From Halomicrobium katesii DSM 19301 (GTDB taxonomy: Archaea; Halobacteriota; Halobacteria; Halobacteriales; Haloarculaceae): DNA of 64,000 bases. Made by a program: the position numbers and the translations under genes. The stretch's first letter is position 1. Every line of letters starts with the position of its first letter. The stretch is taken from the NCBI RefSeq assembly GCF_000379085.1, contig NZ_KB905378.1, positions 789,764-853,763 of the forward strand, read 5' to 3'. This document shows positions 9,648 through 18,725 of the stretch, piece by piece. The notes under the pieces were generated by a model that searched no databases, was not told where the DNA came from, and saw only the letters and a program-made list of their open reading frames with translations.

Positions 9648-11303
9648 ATGTTCGAGTTCGAACTCCCCGACCTCGGGGAAGGCGTCGCCGAGGGGGAGAT
9701 CCTCGCGTGGCACGTCGAGCCGGGCGACCGCGTCGAAGAGGATCAGGTACTCGCGGAGGTAGAGACCGACAAGGCCGCCGTCGACGTGCCCTCGCCGGTC
9801 GCTGGCGTCGTCCGCGAACTGCACTACGAGCCCGGCGATATGGTCGAGACCGGTGCCGTCGTCGTGTCGATCGCGACGGACGAGGCCGACGACGGGACAG
9901 ACGGGGAAGCGGCGGCGACGGCGGCCGACGAGCCGTCGGACAGCGAGCCGTCAGCCACGGGCGGGCGCGTGTTCGCGCCGCCGAACGTCCGTCGGCTCGC
10001 CCGCGAACTGGGCGTCGAGATCACTGCCGTCGACGGCAGCGGCCCGAGCGGCCGGGTCACCGAGAGCGACGTGCGAGCGGCCGGCGAAGACGCGGCGTCC
10101 GCGGACGACGCAGGGATCGAATCCGCCGTCAGCCGCGTCGACGACGGTGACGGCGGCGACGGCGTGAAGTCGGCCGTCAGCCGTGTCGACGACGGTGACG
10201 GCAGCGGCGTGAAGTCGGCCGTCAGACGGGTCGACGACGGCGACGAGGCCGACGACGAGCCAGCCGTGAAGTCGGCCGTTTCCGCGGTCGGCAGCGACGC
10301 CGAGCGGGACCGCACGCTCGCGACACCGGCGACCCGCACGCTCGCGAGCGACCTCGGGGTCGACATCGACGCCGTCCCGACCGACGAGAGCCGCGACGGC
10401 GAGCCCTACGTCGACGAGGCGGCGGTCCGGGCCTTCGCCGCGTCGGCCGACGAGACCGAGCGAGAGCGAGCCGCTGGGTCCACGGGACGGGACGGGGAGC
10501 CGTCGACCGCGGACGGTGCGAGCGGTGAAGCCGCGAGCGCCGAGGGCCACCGCCGCGAACCGTACCAGGGAGTCCGGCGGACGATCGGCCAGCGGATGGC
10601 CGAGTCCCGCCGGGAGATCCCACACGCGACCCACCACGACCGGGCCGTCGCCGAGGGACTGGTCGACGCCCGCGAGCGCCTCGAACCGCTGGCCGAGGAG
10701 CGCGGCGTGGACCTGACCTACACCCCGCTGCTGCTGAAGTGCGTGGCCGCGGCGCTCCGGGAGCATCCGATCCTGAACAGCGAACTCGACGCGGAAGCCG
10801 AGGAGATCGTCTACCACGACCGAGTCGACCTCGGCGTCGCCGCGGCGACCGACCACGGGCTCGTCGTCCCCGTCGTCGAGCGCGTCGACGAGAAGGGACT
10901 GCTGGCCATCGCCCGCGAGGTAAACGACCTCGTCGCCCGCGCACGCGACCGCGACCTCGCCCGCGAGGAGATGCAGGGCGGGACCTTCACCGTCACCAAC
11001 TTCGGCGCGATCGGCGGCGAGTACGCCGATCCGATCATCAACGCACCCCAGACGGCGATTCTCGGAACGGGCGCGCTGAAGCAGCGGCCGGTCGCAGAGG
11101 ACGGGGAGACGCGAGCACAGCGAGGGTCTCCGAACGGCGAGCGGGGACCACAGCGACCCGCGAGCGGCGAGGTCGTCGCGAAGCCGACCCTGCCGCTGTC
11201 GCTCGCGATCGACCACCGCGTGATCGACGGGGCCGACGCCGCCCGCTTCGTCAACACGCTCAAGGAGTACCTCGCCGAGCCCAGTCTGCTGTTGCTGGAG
11301 TGA
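9648..11303 (+). CDS. pdhC: 2-oxoacid dehydrogenase E2 component (dihydrolipoamide acyltransferase)
   Basis: A 551-residue core protein. Domains in order: lipoyl domain 1-78 with the lipoylated Lys42 in ETDKA; peripheral-subunit-binding domain about 108-146 (FAPPNVRRLARELG); an acidic linker with the repeated unit KSAVSRVDDGDG (158-213); a second binding-domain-like stretch (223-265, ATPATRTLASDLG); a low-complexity insert (268-303); and the acyltransferase domain from 305 with catalytic His in DHRVIDG near 523. Two things are odd. The subunit-binding fold seems present twice, and an insert of about 21 residues (near 484-507, RAQRGSPNGERG) interrupts the normally continuous RPVAEDGEVVAKP. A related insert sits in the 13.0 kb pseudogene copy. 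In Haloferax an E3 gene (lpdA) follows E2; here it does not. Confidence 0.95.
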   Translation: MFEFELPDLGEGVAEGEILAWHVEPGDRVEEDQVLAEVETDKAAVDVPSPVAGVVRELHYEPGDMVETGAVVVSIATDEADDGTDGEAAATAADEPSDSEPSATGGRVFAPPNVRRLARELGVEITAVDGSGPSGRVTESDVRAAGEDAASADDAGIESAVSRVDDGDGGDGVKSAVSRVDDGDGSGVKSAVRRVDDGDEADDEPAVKSAVSAVGSDAERDRTLATPATRTLASDLGVDIDAVPTDESRDGEPYVDEAAVRAFAASADETERERAAGSTGRDGEPSTADGASGEAASAEGHRREPYQGVRRTIGQRMAESRREIPHATHHDRAVAEGLVDARERLEPLAEERGVDLTYTPLLLKCVAAALREHPILNSELDAEAEEIVYHDRVDLGVAAATDHGLVVPVVERVDEKGLLAIAREVNDLVARARDRDLAREEMQGGTFTVTNFGAIGGEYADPIINAPQTAILGTGALKQRPVAEDGETRAQRGSPNGERGPQRPASGEVVAKPTLPLSLAIDHRVIDGADAARFVNTLKEYLAEPSLLLLE

Positions 11304-11529
11304 AGACAATTCGATCGGCGGACTCTCTCAGAGTCTCTGTCTGCTCGCGCGCATTTCGAGTCTTCGAGAGATGGAACCTTCGCAAACGTAGACCTCAAGA
11401 CGAGATACGACGCATCTCTTCGATATAACATCAACAAGAGTATCGACTTTAGCTGGTAAATAGAGCGATAAATCGCTATTTTTTATTATTTGTCGTATTA
11501 CATGCTGGGAACAGAATAATCGGAAATAG

Positions 11530-11538
11530 TTTTTATAG
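11530..11538 (+). promoter_or_regulatory. TATA-like box in AT-rich region before the beta-propeller gene
   Basis: The 252 nt between the E2 stop and the beta-propeller gene are markedly AT-rich from about 11,430. TTTTTATAG here is the best TATA candidate. It lies 18-26 nt before the ATG at 11,556 and about 55-60 nt before the alternative ATG at 11,592. No other gene is visible in the gap. Confidence 0.45.
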
Positions 11539-11555
11539 ATCGAGAATAATAAAAT

Positions 11556-12887
11556 ATGGGCAGACAGACAAAGAAGTCATCACAAATACGTATGAGAGAA
11601 TTCGCTACCACCCGCCGTGAGATGATTTACAGCGGGTGCTCGTTGACTGGAGCCCTTCTCGGAACAGAAACTGTATCGTCTGCCCCGGGAAGCGATGAGT
11701 GGCAGGAGTTCGGTTTCGATACAGCTAACAGCGGTAACGGCCGGGAGAACCGAGGGCCGTCTACGGACATCGGAACCAGTTGGTCGTTCCAAACAGACGA
11801 CCAGATCACGTCGTCTCCCGCGGTCGTCGACGGGACCGTCTTCGTCGGCAGTCACGACGGAGCCCTCTACGCATTCGATGAGACAGACGGGACACTCGTT
11901 TGGCAGTTCGAAATGACCGAGCGCGTCCTCTCTTCGCCAGCCGTCGTCGACGGAACTGTCTTCGTCGGTAGCAACGGTCCAGACCGCGCCGTGTACGCCC
12001 TCGATGCGGAGACGGGCGACGAGGTGTGGAACTACGAGGCGTCGAACTGGATTACAGCGTCGCCGACGGTGGTCGACGGTCACGTCTACGTCGTCGACGA
12101 CAACCAATGGGTGTACGCAATCGACGCTGCCGACGGATCGGAGCGATGGACCTTCACCGGGACCGATTCGGTCCCACCACCACTCAAGACTGCCGGCGTG
12201 GCTGTCGCCAACGAGACGGTGTACTTCGGCAGTCGGGACAGCACCGTGTACGCACTCGACGCGAACGATGGAACAGAACGGTGGTCGTCGTCGACCGACG
12301 GTCAGATCGGGTCGCCGCCAGCCGTTGTAGATGGGTCGGTGTACGTGGGCAGCGACGACAATCACGTGTATGCCTTCGACGCCGAAGACGGACGTGAGCG
12401 CTGGCGATACGAAACCGGCTACTGGGTGGAAGCGTCACCTGCCGTCGTCGATGGAACGGTGTACGTCGGCAGCTTCGACGGAACGCTGTACGCCCTCTCG
12501 GCTGCCGACGGAACTGTCGAGTGGACGCGAAACGTCGGTGACGAGCTGGAATCGTCGCCGGCTGTGGTCGATGGCACGGTCTTCGTCGGCTCCGACGACA
12601 CGAAACTCCACGCGATTGACGCCGAGAACGGAACCCATCGCTGGGCGTTCCGAACCGGCGGACGCGTCGAGTCTTCCCCCGCAGTAGTAAACGAACGGGT
12701 CTATGTCGGAAGCAACGACGGAAACGTCTACGCGCTCAGTAGCGATGCACGGTCTGACTCGTCGATACCGGAACTGTCGATGCGAAATCTGGGGATCGCT
12801 TCGGCCGCTGGCCTGCTCGGCGTGGGGTACCTCCTGCGTAGTCTAAAAACGGATACCGCTGAGACTGACACCAGCAACAGCGAGTAG
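11556..12887 (+). CDS. PQQ-like beta-propeller protein with Tat signal and C-terminal membrane anchor
   Basis: A 443-residue exported protein. Near the N-terminus is TTRREMIYSGC, a twin-arginine motif followed by a hydrophobic run (SLTGALLG); the Cys may also be a lipobox. The body is seven or eight repeats of the unit SSPAVVDGTVFVGS...LYAxDxxxG, about 40 residues each, typical of PQQ/quinoprotein-alcohol-dehydrogenase-like propellers (BamB-like). There is no clear redox active site, so I infer a binding or scaffolding role outside the membrane. The C-terminus has one hydrophobic helix (GIASAAGLLGVGYLL), then an acidic Ser/Thr tail. A second start at 11,592 (MREFATTRR) would place RR at residues 8-9 and is as likely. 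The gene sits between the E2 gene and a partial duplicate of it, which suggests insertion by recombination. Confidence 0.85.
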   Translation: MGRQTKKSSQIRMREFATTRREMIYSGCSLTGALLGTETVSSAPGSDEWQEFGFDTANSGNGRENRGPSTDIGTSWSFQTDDQITSSPAVVDGTVFVGSHDGALYAFDETDGTLVWQFEMTERVLSSPAVVDGTVFVGSNGPDRAVYALDAETGDEVWNYEASNWITASPTVVDGHVYVVDDNQWVYAIDAADGSERWTFTGTDSVPPPLKTAGVAVANETVYFGSRDSTVYALDANDGTERWSSSTDGQIGSPPAVVDGSVYVGSDDNHVYAFDAEDGRERWRYETGYWVEASPAVVDGTVYVGSFDGTLYALSAADGTVEWTRNVGDELESSPAVVDGTVFVGSDDTKLHAIDAENGTHRWAFRTGGRVESSPAVVNERVYVGSNDGNVYALSSDARSDSSIPELSMRNLGIASAAGLLGVGYLLRSLKTDTAETDTSNSE

Positions 12888-12925
12888 ACAGGGATCGACG
12901 TCGTCGAAGCTTGCTGGCTGGACTA

Positions 12926-13005
12926 ATACTACCGGCTGTAAATCTGTCACAGATTTCGCCACCCCGGGGTGGCGAATATCTGAACGAAGTTACAGCCGGC
13001 AGTAT
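12926..13005. repeat. 80-bp hairpin repeat, copy 1
   Basis: An almost complete palindrome: 5' ATACTACCGGCTGTAA, 3' TTACAGCCGGCAGTAT, with a central CGCCACCCC/GGGGTGGCG stem, so each half is about 40 nt. It matches the copy at 30,003-30,082 with only three differences. It begins 38 nt after the beta-propeller stop and ends 15 nt before the E2-like fragment. The outward end AGTATAAA resembles a TATA box. It encodes no protein. It may be a non-autonomous mobile element, a terminator or a structured RNA. Confidence 0.85.
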
Positions 13006-13020
13006 AAATCAAGGGATACC

Positions 13021-13201
13021 GATCATCAACGTCCGACAAACCGCCATTCTCGGAACGGGCGCGCTGAAAGAGCGGCCGGTCGCAGAGGACGGGGAGACGC
13101 GAGCACAGCGAGGGTCTCCGAACGGTGAGCGGGGAGCACAGCGACCCGCGAGCGGCGAAGTCGTCGCGAGGGCGACCCTCCCGCTGTCGCTTGCGATCGA
13201 C
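13021..13201 (+). pseudogene. 181-bp duplicate of the 3' part of the E2 (pdhC) gene
   Basis: This stretch aligns without gaps to 11,033-11,213 of the E2 gene, at a constant offset of 1,988 bp, including the unusual low-complexity insert (RAQRGSPNGERG). It encodes ILGTGALKERPVAEDGE and LPLSLAID, then loses the family before the catalytic histidine. An open frame spans 12,911-13,273, beginning in the hairpin repeat and ending in an unrelated tail (SGELTVEDAPAPDD), but this is unlikely to be a working enzyme. It marks a past duplication around the beta-propeller gene. Confidence 0.85.
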
Positions 13202-13315
13202 CTCAGCACGACGAGTCAACATGCGCTGTCGGGCGAACTGACGGTCGAGGACGCCCCGGCACCCGACGACTGATTGACCCGAAGACATTCCTCGGTGACA
13301 CCCCACGGACCGACA

Positions 13316-14077
13316 ATGACAGTGTCCCCGGCAATCGCCACGGACGGACTGAGCAAGCGGTACGGCTCGACGACGGCCGTCGCCGACCTCGATCTGACGG
13401 TCCCCTCCGGCGTCGTGTACGGCTTTCTCGGGCCCAACGGCGCGGGCAAGACGACGACGATGCGGATGCTGACCGGACTGGTCGAACCGAGCGAGGGGGC
13501 GGCCACGGTCGCTGGCGTCCCGAGCGACGACCGCCGACAGCTCGTCGACCGGATCGGTCTGTTACCCGAAGAGCCGCCGCTGTACGAGGAACTGACCGGG
13601 CGGGAACAGCTGGAGTTCGCGGCCGACCTCCGTCGCGTTCCCTTCGAGCAGATCGCCGACCGGGCGCTGGGGCTGTGCGACCGACTGGGGCTGGGCGAGG
13701 ACCTCGATCGCCGCGTCGACGGCTACTCGAAGGGGATGCGCCAGAAGACCGCCTTCGTCCAGGCCGTCCAGCACGATCCGAGCGTCGTCTTCCTCGACGA
13801 GCCCACCTCCGGGCTCGACCCCCGCGCGGCCAAGACCCTGCGGGAGCTGATCGTCGAGCTCGCGGCCGACGACACCACCGTCTTCCTCTCGACGCACATC
13901 CTCCCGGTCGTCGAGGAGATCGCCGATCGGGTGGGCGTCCTCCACGACGGCCGCCTCGTCGCTGAGGGACCGCCGGGAGAGCTGATCGGATCGGTCGAGG
14001 CGGAGGGGGGCGCGGACCTCGAAGACGCCTTCCTCGCGCTGACCGGCGACGCCAGCGAGGCCTATGCGACGGAGTGA
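13316..14077 (+). CDS. ABC transporter ATP-binding protein (ABC-2 exporter type)
   Basis: A 253-residue ATPase with Walker A GPNGAGKT (Lys45), signature YSKGMRQK (137-144, the variant used by ABC-2 exporters such as NatA or CcmA), Walker B VVFLDEP (157-163) and the switch His in STHIL. It energises the membrane protein encoded next, with which it overlaps by 14 nt. I start at the ATG at 13,316 because the frame upstream, to 13,274, is His/Arg-rich and not conserved-looking. The substrate is unknown; related pairs export antibiotics, Na+ or lipids, or act on cell-surface proteins. Confidence 0.92.
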   Translation: MTVSPAIATDGLSKRYGSTTAVADLDLTVPSGVVYGFLGPNGAGKTTTMRMLTGLVEPSEGAATVAGVPSDDRRQLVDRIGLLPEEPPLYEELTGREQLEFAADLRRVPFEQIADRALGLCDRLGLGEDLDRRVDGYSKGMRQKTAFVQAVQHDPSVVFLDEPTSGLDPRAAKTLRELIVELAADDTTVFLSTHILPVVEEIADRVGVLHDGRLVAEGPPGELIGSVEAEGGADLEDAFLALTGDASEAYATE

Positions 14078-15653
14078 CCTGCGGGACGGTGCGGTGCTCG
14101 CACGCACCGAACTGCGGGCGCAGGTGCGCCGAATCGCGGGCAACCGCCGCCAGCTGATCGGCGTCGTCGTCGGACTGCTCTCCTTTGGCCTGTTCTTCCC
14201 GCTGACCTTCCTGTCGCAGGTGCTCACCTTCGCCGAGGGGCTCGCAAGCGGGGCTCCGCCGCTGGCTCGCTTCGGGACGGTCCTCGTGAGTGTCCTCACA
14301 GTCGGAGTGTACTTCGGGGCCGCGACGGCGATCAACCAGACCCGCGTGGGGGCGATCGGCCCGCTCGTGCGCACGTCGATCCCGCCGGAGGGGGTCGTCA
14401 TCGGACGATTCGCCAGCGAGACCCTCCAGGCGACGGCCTTCGCCGTCGTTCCGGGGGTCGTCCTGCTGGTCATGGTGGCGGCCGGCGCTGGGACGCCCCT
14501 GCCCGCGCTGCTCGTGCTCGCCGCCAGCCTCCCGCTGCTGGTGGCCGGTCTCGTCGCCGGGCGGACGATCGGCGCGACGGTCCGCTATCTCGGACTGCTC
14601 TCGCGACTCTCGGCGTGGGGGAAAGCGGTCGTCCTCGTCGTCCTCGCCGGCACCGCCTTCCTCGGACTCCAGACGGCCATCCCGGCGGTGATGGGCGACG
14701 ACGGCGCGCCGTCGCTGTCGGCGCTGCTCCCCGGACAGCCGCTCCAGGCCTACGCCAGCGTCGTCGCCGCACCGCTGGGCGCGACACCGCGACCGCTGGG
14801 CGTGGCAGTGGCCGCGGTGGTGCTGGCCGCGGTTCCGGTCGGGCTGGCGGCGGCGCTGCGCATCGAGAGCGCGCTGCTGTTCGACGACCGCGGCGACCAG
14901 TCGGGCGACCAGCGGACGACGAGCCGATCGGTGCCCCGCGTGCTCGCGGCGACGCCCGCGACGCGCATCGCCTGGCGATACCTCCTGCGGACGCGCCGGA
15001 ATCCGAAGCTCGTCTCGCACCTCTCGATGGTGCTGTTCGGCGCGCTCGCCTTCGCGGGGAGCCTCGTCAGCCAGCCGGAGCTGCTGATGGACCTGGGGCC
15101 CGGGGCCGCCGTCGTCGCCGGGAGCGTCCTCGCGGGCGCGACCTTCTGCCTGAATCCGATGGGCGACGACCGCGAGCAGCTCCCGCTGTTGCTGACGAGC
15201 ACGGCCTCGACGAGACACCTCCTGCGGGGTCGAGTGGTGGGCGGACTGGTCGTCGGCGGGACCGTCGCAGTCGGCGTCGGGCTCCCGCTGGGGCTCGTGA
15301 GCGATCCGCCCTTGCGCGTGCTCGGACGGACGCTCCTGACACCCGTCGTCCTGCTGGCGGCGGCCGGCACGGCGCTCGGCGTCGGGGCCGTCGTCCCGAA
15401 GTTCGAGCGCAGCGAGTACATGAACGTCGAGCGCGCCCATCCGTCGACGCTGGGGACGCTCACGTACTTCTTCGGGACGCTGGTGGTGGTGGGCATCGGC
15501 CTCGCGCTCGTCTGGCTCTCGGTCGACGGGGGCAGTGGCCCGCTGCTGGTCGGGGCCTGGATCGTCTATCTGGCCGTCCTCGCGACGACCGGCGTCGGCG
15601 GCTATCGCTACGCCGTCGGGACGTTCGATCGCCTGACGATGGACGACGTCTAG
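14064..15653 (+). CDS. ABC-2 type exporter, membrane subunit
   Basis: A 529-residue polytopic membrane protein with about 11-12 hydrophobic segments in two halves, separated by a polar stretch (residues ~280-300, DRGDQSGDQRTTSRSVP). Two segments near the start (LIGVVVGLLSFGLFFPL and VLVSVLTVGVYFGAATA) and the paired helices towards the end fit large haloarchaeal ABC-2 permeases. It starts within the ATPase gene (14-nt overlap), so the two are translationally coupled and form one transporter. No extracellular binding protein is encoded nearby, as expected for an exporter. Function beyond transport is unknown. Confidence 0.85.
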   Translation: MRRSDLRDGAVLARTELRAQVRRIAGNRRQLIGVVVGLLSFGLFFPLTFLSQVLTFAEGLASGAPPLARFGTVLVSVLTVGVYFGAATAINQTRVGAIGPLVRTSIPPEGVVIGRFASETLQATAFAVVPGVVLLVMVAAGAGTPLPALLVLAASLPLLVAGLVAGRTIGATVRYLGLLSRLSAWGKAVVLVVLAGTAFLGLQTAIPAVMGDDGAPSLSALLPGQPLQAYASVVAAPLGATPRPLGVAVAAVVLAAVPVGLAAALRIESALLFDDRGDQSGDQRTTSRSVPRVLAATPATRIAWRYLLRTRRNPKLVSHLSMVLFGALAFAGSLVSQPELLMDLGPGAAVVAGSVLAGATFCLNPMGDDREQLPLLLTSTASTRHLLRGRVVGGLVVGGTVAVGVGLPLGLVSDPPLRVLGRTLLTPVVLLAAAGTALGVGAVVPKFERSEYMNVERAHPSTLGTLTYFFGTLVVVGIGLALVWLSVDGGSGPLLVGAWIVYLAVLATTGVGGYRYAVGTFDRLTMDDV

Positions 15654-15876
15654 TCGCCGGACGGCCCCGACTCGTCGGTGGCGTCGCCGGGACGGTCGTA
15701 GGCACTCCGATGGGCGAGTAGAGTCGCGCCACCGTTCGGTCGTCGGGCCGAGCGAGGGTAAGTGCGGGAGTCGTCACAGCGGACGTGACAGCGAATGGAG
15801 ACGGCGACGCTGGGACCACGCGCGGGCGAACCAGCTACTCATTTAGTCCCCGGGACTCATGGGGTCAACAAGAACG

Positions 15877-18645
15877 ATGTCAGACAGTTCGAGCGGGTAC
15901 GATCCGAGCGCGATCGAACCCAAGTGGCAGGCCGAGTGGGACGACGCCGAGGTGTTCCGGACCCCCGACAGCGCCGAGGACGTGGAGTACGTCCTGGCGA
16001 TGTTCCCCTACACCTCCGGCAACCTCCACATGGGACACGTCCGCAACTACACGATCACGGACGCCTACTCCCGGTACAGGCGCATGCAGGGCGAGGACGT
16101 GCTCCACCCGATGGGGTGGGACTCGTTCGGACTGCCCGCCGAGAACGCCGCAGAAGAGCGGGACACGAGCCCCGAGGAGTGGACCCGCAAGTGCATCGAG
16201 TCGATGAAGGCCCAGATGAGCGAGATGGGCTTTGGCTACGACTGGGACCGGGAGGTCACGACCTGCGATCCGGAGTACTACCGGTGGAACCAGTGGCTGT
16301 TCAAGCGCTTCCACGAGGAGGGCCTCGTCGAGCGCAAGGGGTCGGAGGTCAACTGGTGTCCCTCCTGCGAGACGGTGCTGGCAGACGAGCAGGTCGAGGG
16401 CGAGGCAGAGCTGTGCTGGCGCTGTGACACGCCCGTCACCCAGCGCGACCTCGACCAGTGGTTCCTGACGATCACCGACTACGCCGACGAGCTGGTCGAC
16501 GACATCGACGAGCTGGCGGGGTGGCCCGAGAGCGTGCGCGCGATGCAGCGAGACTGGATCGGCCGCCAGCACGGCGCGCGCGTCCCCTTCGAGGTGGAGG
16601 GGTACGGCGAGGTCGAGATCTTCACGACGCGGCTGGACACGATCCACGGGGCGACCTTCTTCGCGGTGGCTCCGGACAGCGAGATCGCACAGGATCTCGC
16701 AAAAGAGGACGAGGACGTGGCTCACTTCGTCGAGGAGGTCGCCGACCCCGACGGCGACGAGCCAAACGGCGTCGCCACCGACCTGACGGCGACCAACCCC
16801 GCGACGGGCGAGGAGATCCCCGTCTTCGTCGCGGACTTCGTCCTCTCGGACGTGGGGACGGGCGCGCTGATGGCGGTGCCCGCCCACGACGAGCGCGACC
16901 ACGCCTTCGCCACGAAAAAGGACGTTCCGATCCGGCCGGTGATCCGCCCGGAGGACAGCGAGGACGACCAGCGGGAGTCCTCGGGACAGGCGAGCGGGGA
17001 CCTCCCCGATGTCGAGGAGACTGCCTTCACCGAGGACGGCGTCGTCGACCACAGCGAGGTGCCCGCGGACGCGGCGGGGACCGGCGGCTCCGATCCGGCC
17101 GACTACGACGGTCTCGCGAGCGCCGACGCCCGGAGCGCGCTCGAAGACGACCTACCGGGTGCCGGTCACGACAAGCAGTACCGCCTGCGCGACTGGGGGA
17201 TCTCCCGGCAGCGCTACTGGGGGACGCCGATCCCGATGGTCCACTGCGAGGAGTGTGGCGCGGTGCCGGTGCCCGACGAGGACCTCCCCGTCGAGCTCCC
17301 CGAGTTCGTCCAGACCACGGGGAACCCGCTGGACGAGGTCGACGAGTTCGTCCAGACGACCTGTCCCGACTGTGGCGGCCCCGCCGAACGCGAGACCGAC
17401 ACCATGGACACCTTCGTCGACTCCTCCTGGTACTTCCTGCGCTACACCTCGCCGGACCGCGAGGACGCCCCGTTCGACACCGCTCGCGCGAACGACTGGC
17501 TGCCGGTCGATCAGTACGTCGGCGGCATCGAACACGCCGTGATGCACCTGCTGTACGCTCGCTTCGTCACGAAGGCCATCTCGGATCTGGAGCTGCTCGA
17601 TCACCGCGAACCGTTCCAGAACCTCGTCACGCAGGGGATGGTCCAGCTCGACGGCGAGAAGATGTCCAAGTCCAAGGGCAACGTCGTCTCCCCGCAGAAC
17701 ATCGTCGAGGAGTACGGGGCCGACACCGCGCGGCTGTTCATGATGCAGGCCGCCCGCCCCGAGCGGGACTTCGACTGGAAAGACGAGGGCGTCGAATCGA
17801 GTCACCGCTTCCTGACGCGGCTGTACGACGCCGTCGAGGCCCACGTCGACTCCCCGCCCGCTGGCGAGGCCGGCGACGTGACCGACTACGTCCGCCGCGA
17901 GATCGATCGGGTCACCGCCATCGCCGACGAGAGCTACGAGCAGCTGACGTTCACCGAAGCGCTGCGCGAGACCAGGGAGTTGCTCTCCTTGCTGGATCGC
18001 TACGCCGAGGCCACCGAGCCCCACGCCGAGACCGTCGAGGCAGCGCTGTCGACGATCGTTCGCCTGCTCGCGCCGGTCGCGCCCCACGTCACGGAGGAGC
18101 TGTGGTCGGAGCTCGGTCGCGCGGACGACCAGCGGGAGTCCGCGGAACGAGCGAGCGGTGAAACCGCGAGCGGCGAGGGCTTCGTCGCCGAGGCCGAGTG
18201 GCCGACCGCCGACGGCGATCTCGGCCGGCACCAGCTGGAGCGCCAGCTGGTCGAGGACACCCGCGAGGACGTGCGCCAGATCGTCGACGTGGCCGACATC
18301 GAGGACCCGAGCCACGTCGAGATCGCCGTCGCGCCCGAGTGGAAGTTCGAGGCCCACGCGATCGCTCGCGAGTTCGACGGCGACAACCTCGTCGGCGAGA
18401 TCATGAGCGACGAGCGGTTCCGCGGCGAGGACGGCGCACCGGACTACGCGAAGGACCTGCAGGCGGAGCTGCAGACCCTGACCGAGACACTCGACGCCGC
18501 GACCGAGGCCGAGGTGCTCGCGCGCGCTCGCTGGCTGATCGCCGAGGAGTTCGACGCCGAGGTGACCGTGCGGGCCGGCGAGGACGCCGACGCCGATCTG
18601 GTCCGGAAAGCCGAGCCGGGGCGGCCGGCGATCAACATCGAGTGA
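15877..18645 (+). CDS. leuS: Leucyl-tRNA synthetase
   Basis: A 922-residue class I aminoacyl-tRNA synthetase that charges tRNA-Leu. The HIGH motif is HMGH (51-54) and the KMSKS motif begins at residue 595. A zinc-binding-like Cys set (CPSC, CWRC) lies around 170-190, and the CP1 editing domain follows. I chose MSDSSSGYD over an ATG 6 codons upstream because a TATA-like CATTTAG lies about 35 nt before it. Two low-complexity inserts break conserved parts: one in the editing region (DDQRESSGQASG, about residue 362-375) and one near the C-terminus (DDQRESAERASGE, about 749-768). They share an identical 19-nt DNA segment (16,962-16,980 and 18,123-18,141). Confidence 0.95.
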   Translation: MSDSSSGYDPSAIEPKWQAEWDDAEVFRTPDSAEDVEYVLAMFPYTSGNLHMGHVRNYTITDAYSRYRRMQGEDVLHPMGWDSFGLPAENAAEERDTSPEEWTRKCIESMKAQMSEMGFGYDWDREVTTCDPEYYRWNQWLFKRFHEEGLVERKGSEVNWCPSCETVLADEQVEGEAELCWRCDTPVTQRDLDQWFLTITDYADELVDDIDELAGWPESVRAMQRDWIGRQHGARVPFEVEGYGEVEIFTTRLDTIHGATFFAVAPDSEIAQDLAKEDEDVAHFVEEVADPDGDEPNGVATDLTATNPATGEEIPVFVADFVLSDVGTGALMAVPAHDERDHAFATKKDVPIRPVIRPEDSEDDQRESSGQASGDLPDVEETAFTEDGVVDHSEVPADAAGTGGSDPADYDGLASADARSALEDDLPGAGHDKQYRLRDWGISRQRYWGTPIPMVHCEECGAVPVPDEDLPVELPEFVQTTGNPLDEVDEFVQTTCPDCGGPAERETDTMDTFVDSSWYFLRYTSPDREDAPFDTARANDWLPVDQYVGGIEHAVMHLLYARFVTKAISDLELLDHREPFQNLVTQGMVQLDGEKMSKSKGNVVSPQNIVEEYGADTARLFMMQAARPERDFDWKDEGVESSHRFLTRLYDAVEAHVDSPPAGEAGDVTDYVRREIDRVTAIADESYEQLTFTEALRETRELLSLLDRYAEATEPHAETVEAALSTIVRLLAPVAPHVTEELWSELGRADDQRESAERASGETASGEGFVAEAEWPTADGDLGRHQLERQLVEDTREDVRQIVDVADIEDPSHVEIAVAPEWKFEAHAIAREFDGDNLVGEIMSDERFRGEDGAPDYAKDLQAELQTLTETLDAATEAEVLARARWLIAEEFDAEVTVRAGEDADADLVRKAEPGRPAINIE

Positions 18646-18725
18646 GCGATTCCGAACGGGGGCGTCGCTGGACGCGCGACCGTCGGGGATCCGCTTAAGT
18701 ACTCGAACACACTAACGTATTAGGT

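Noticed and set aside
13203..15440. A 745-residue frame on the minus strand opposite the ABC transporter genes
   Set aside because: It mirrors two well-recognised genes; composition is Arg/Gln-rich with no domain. GC-rich haloarchaeal DNA often leaves the opposite strand open.
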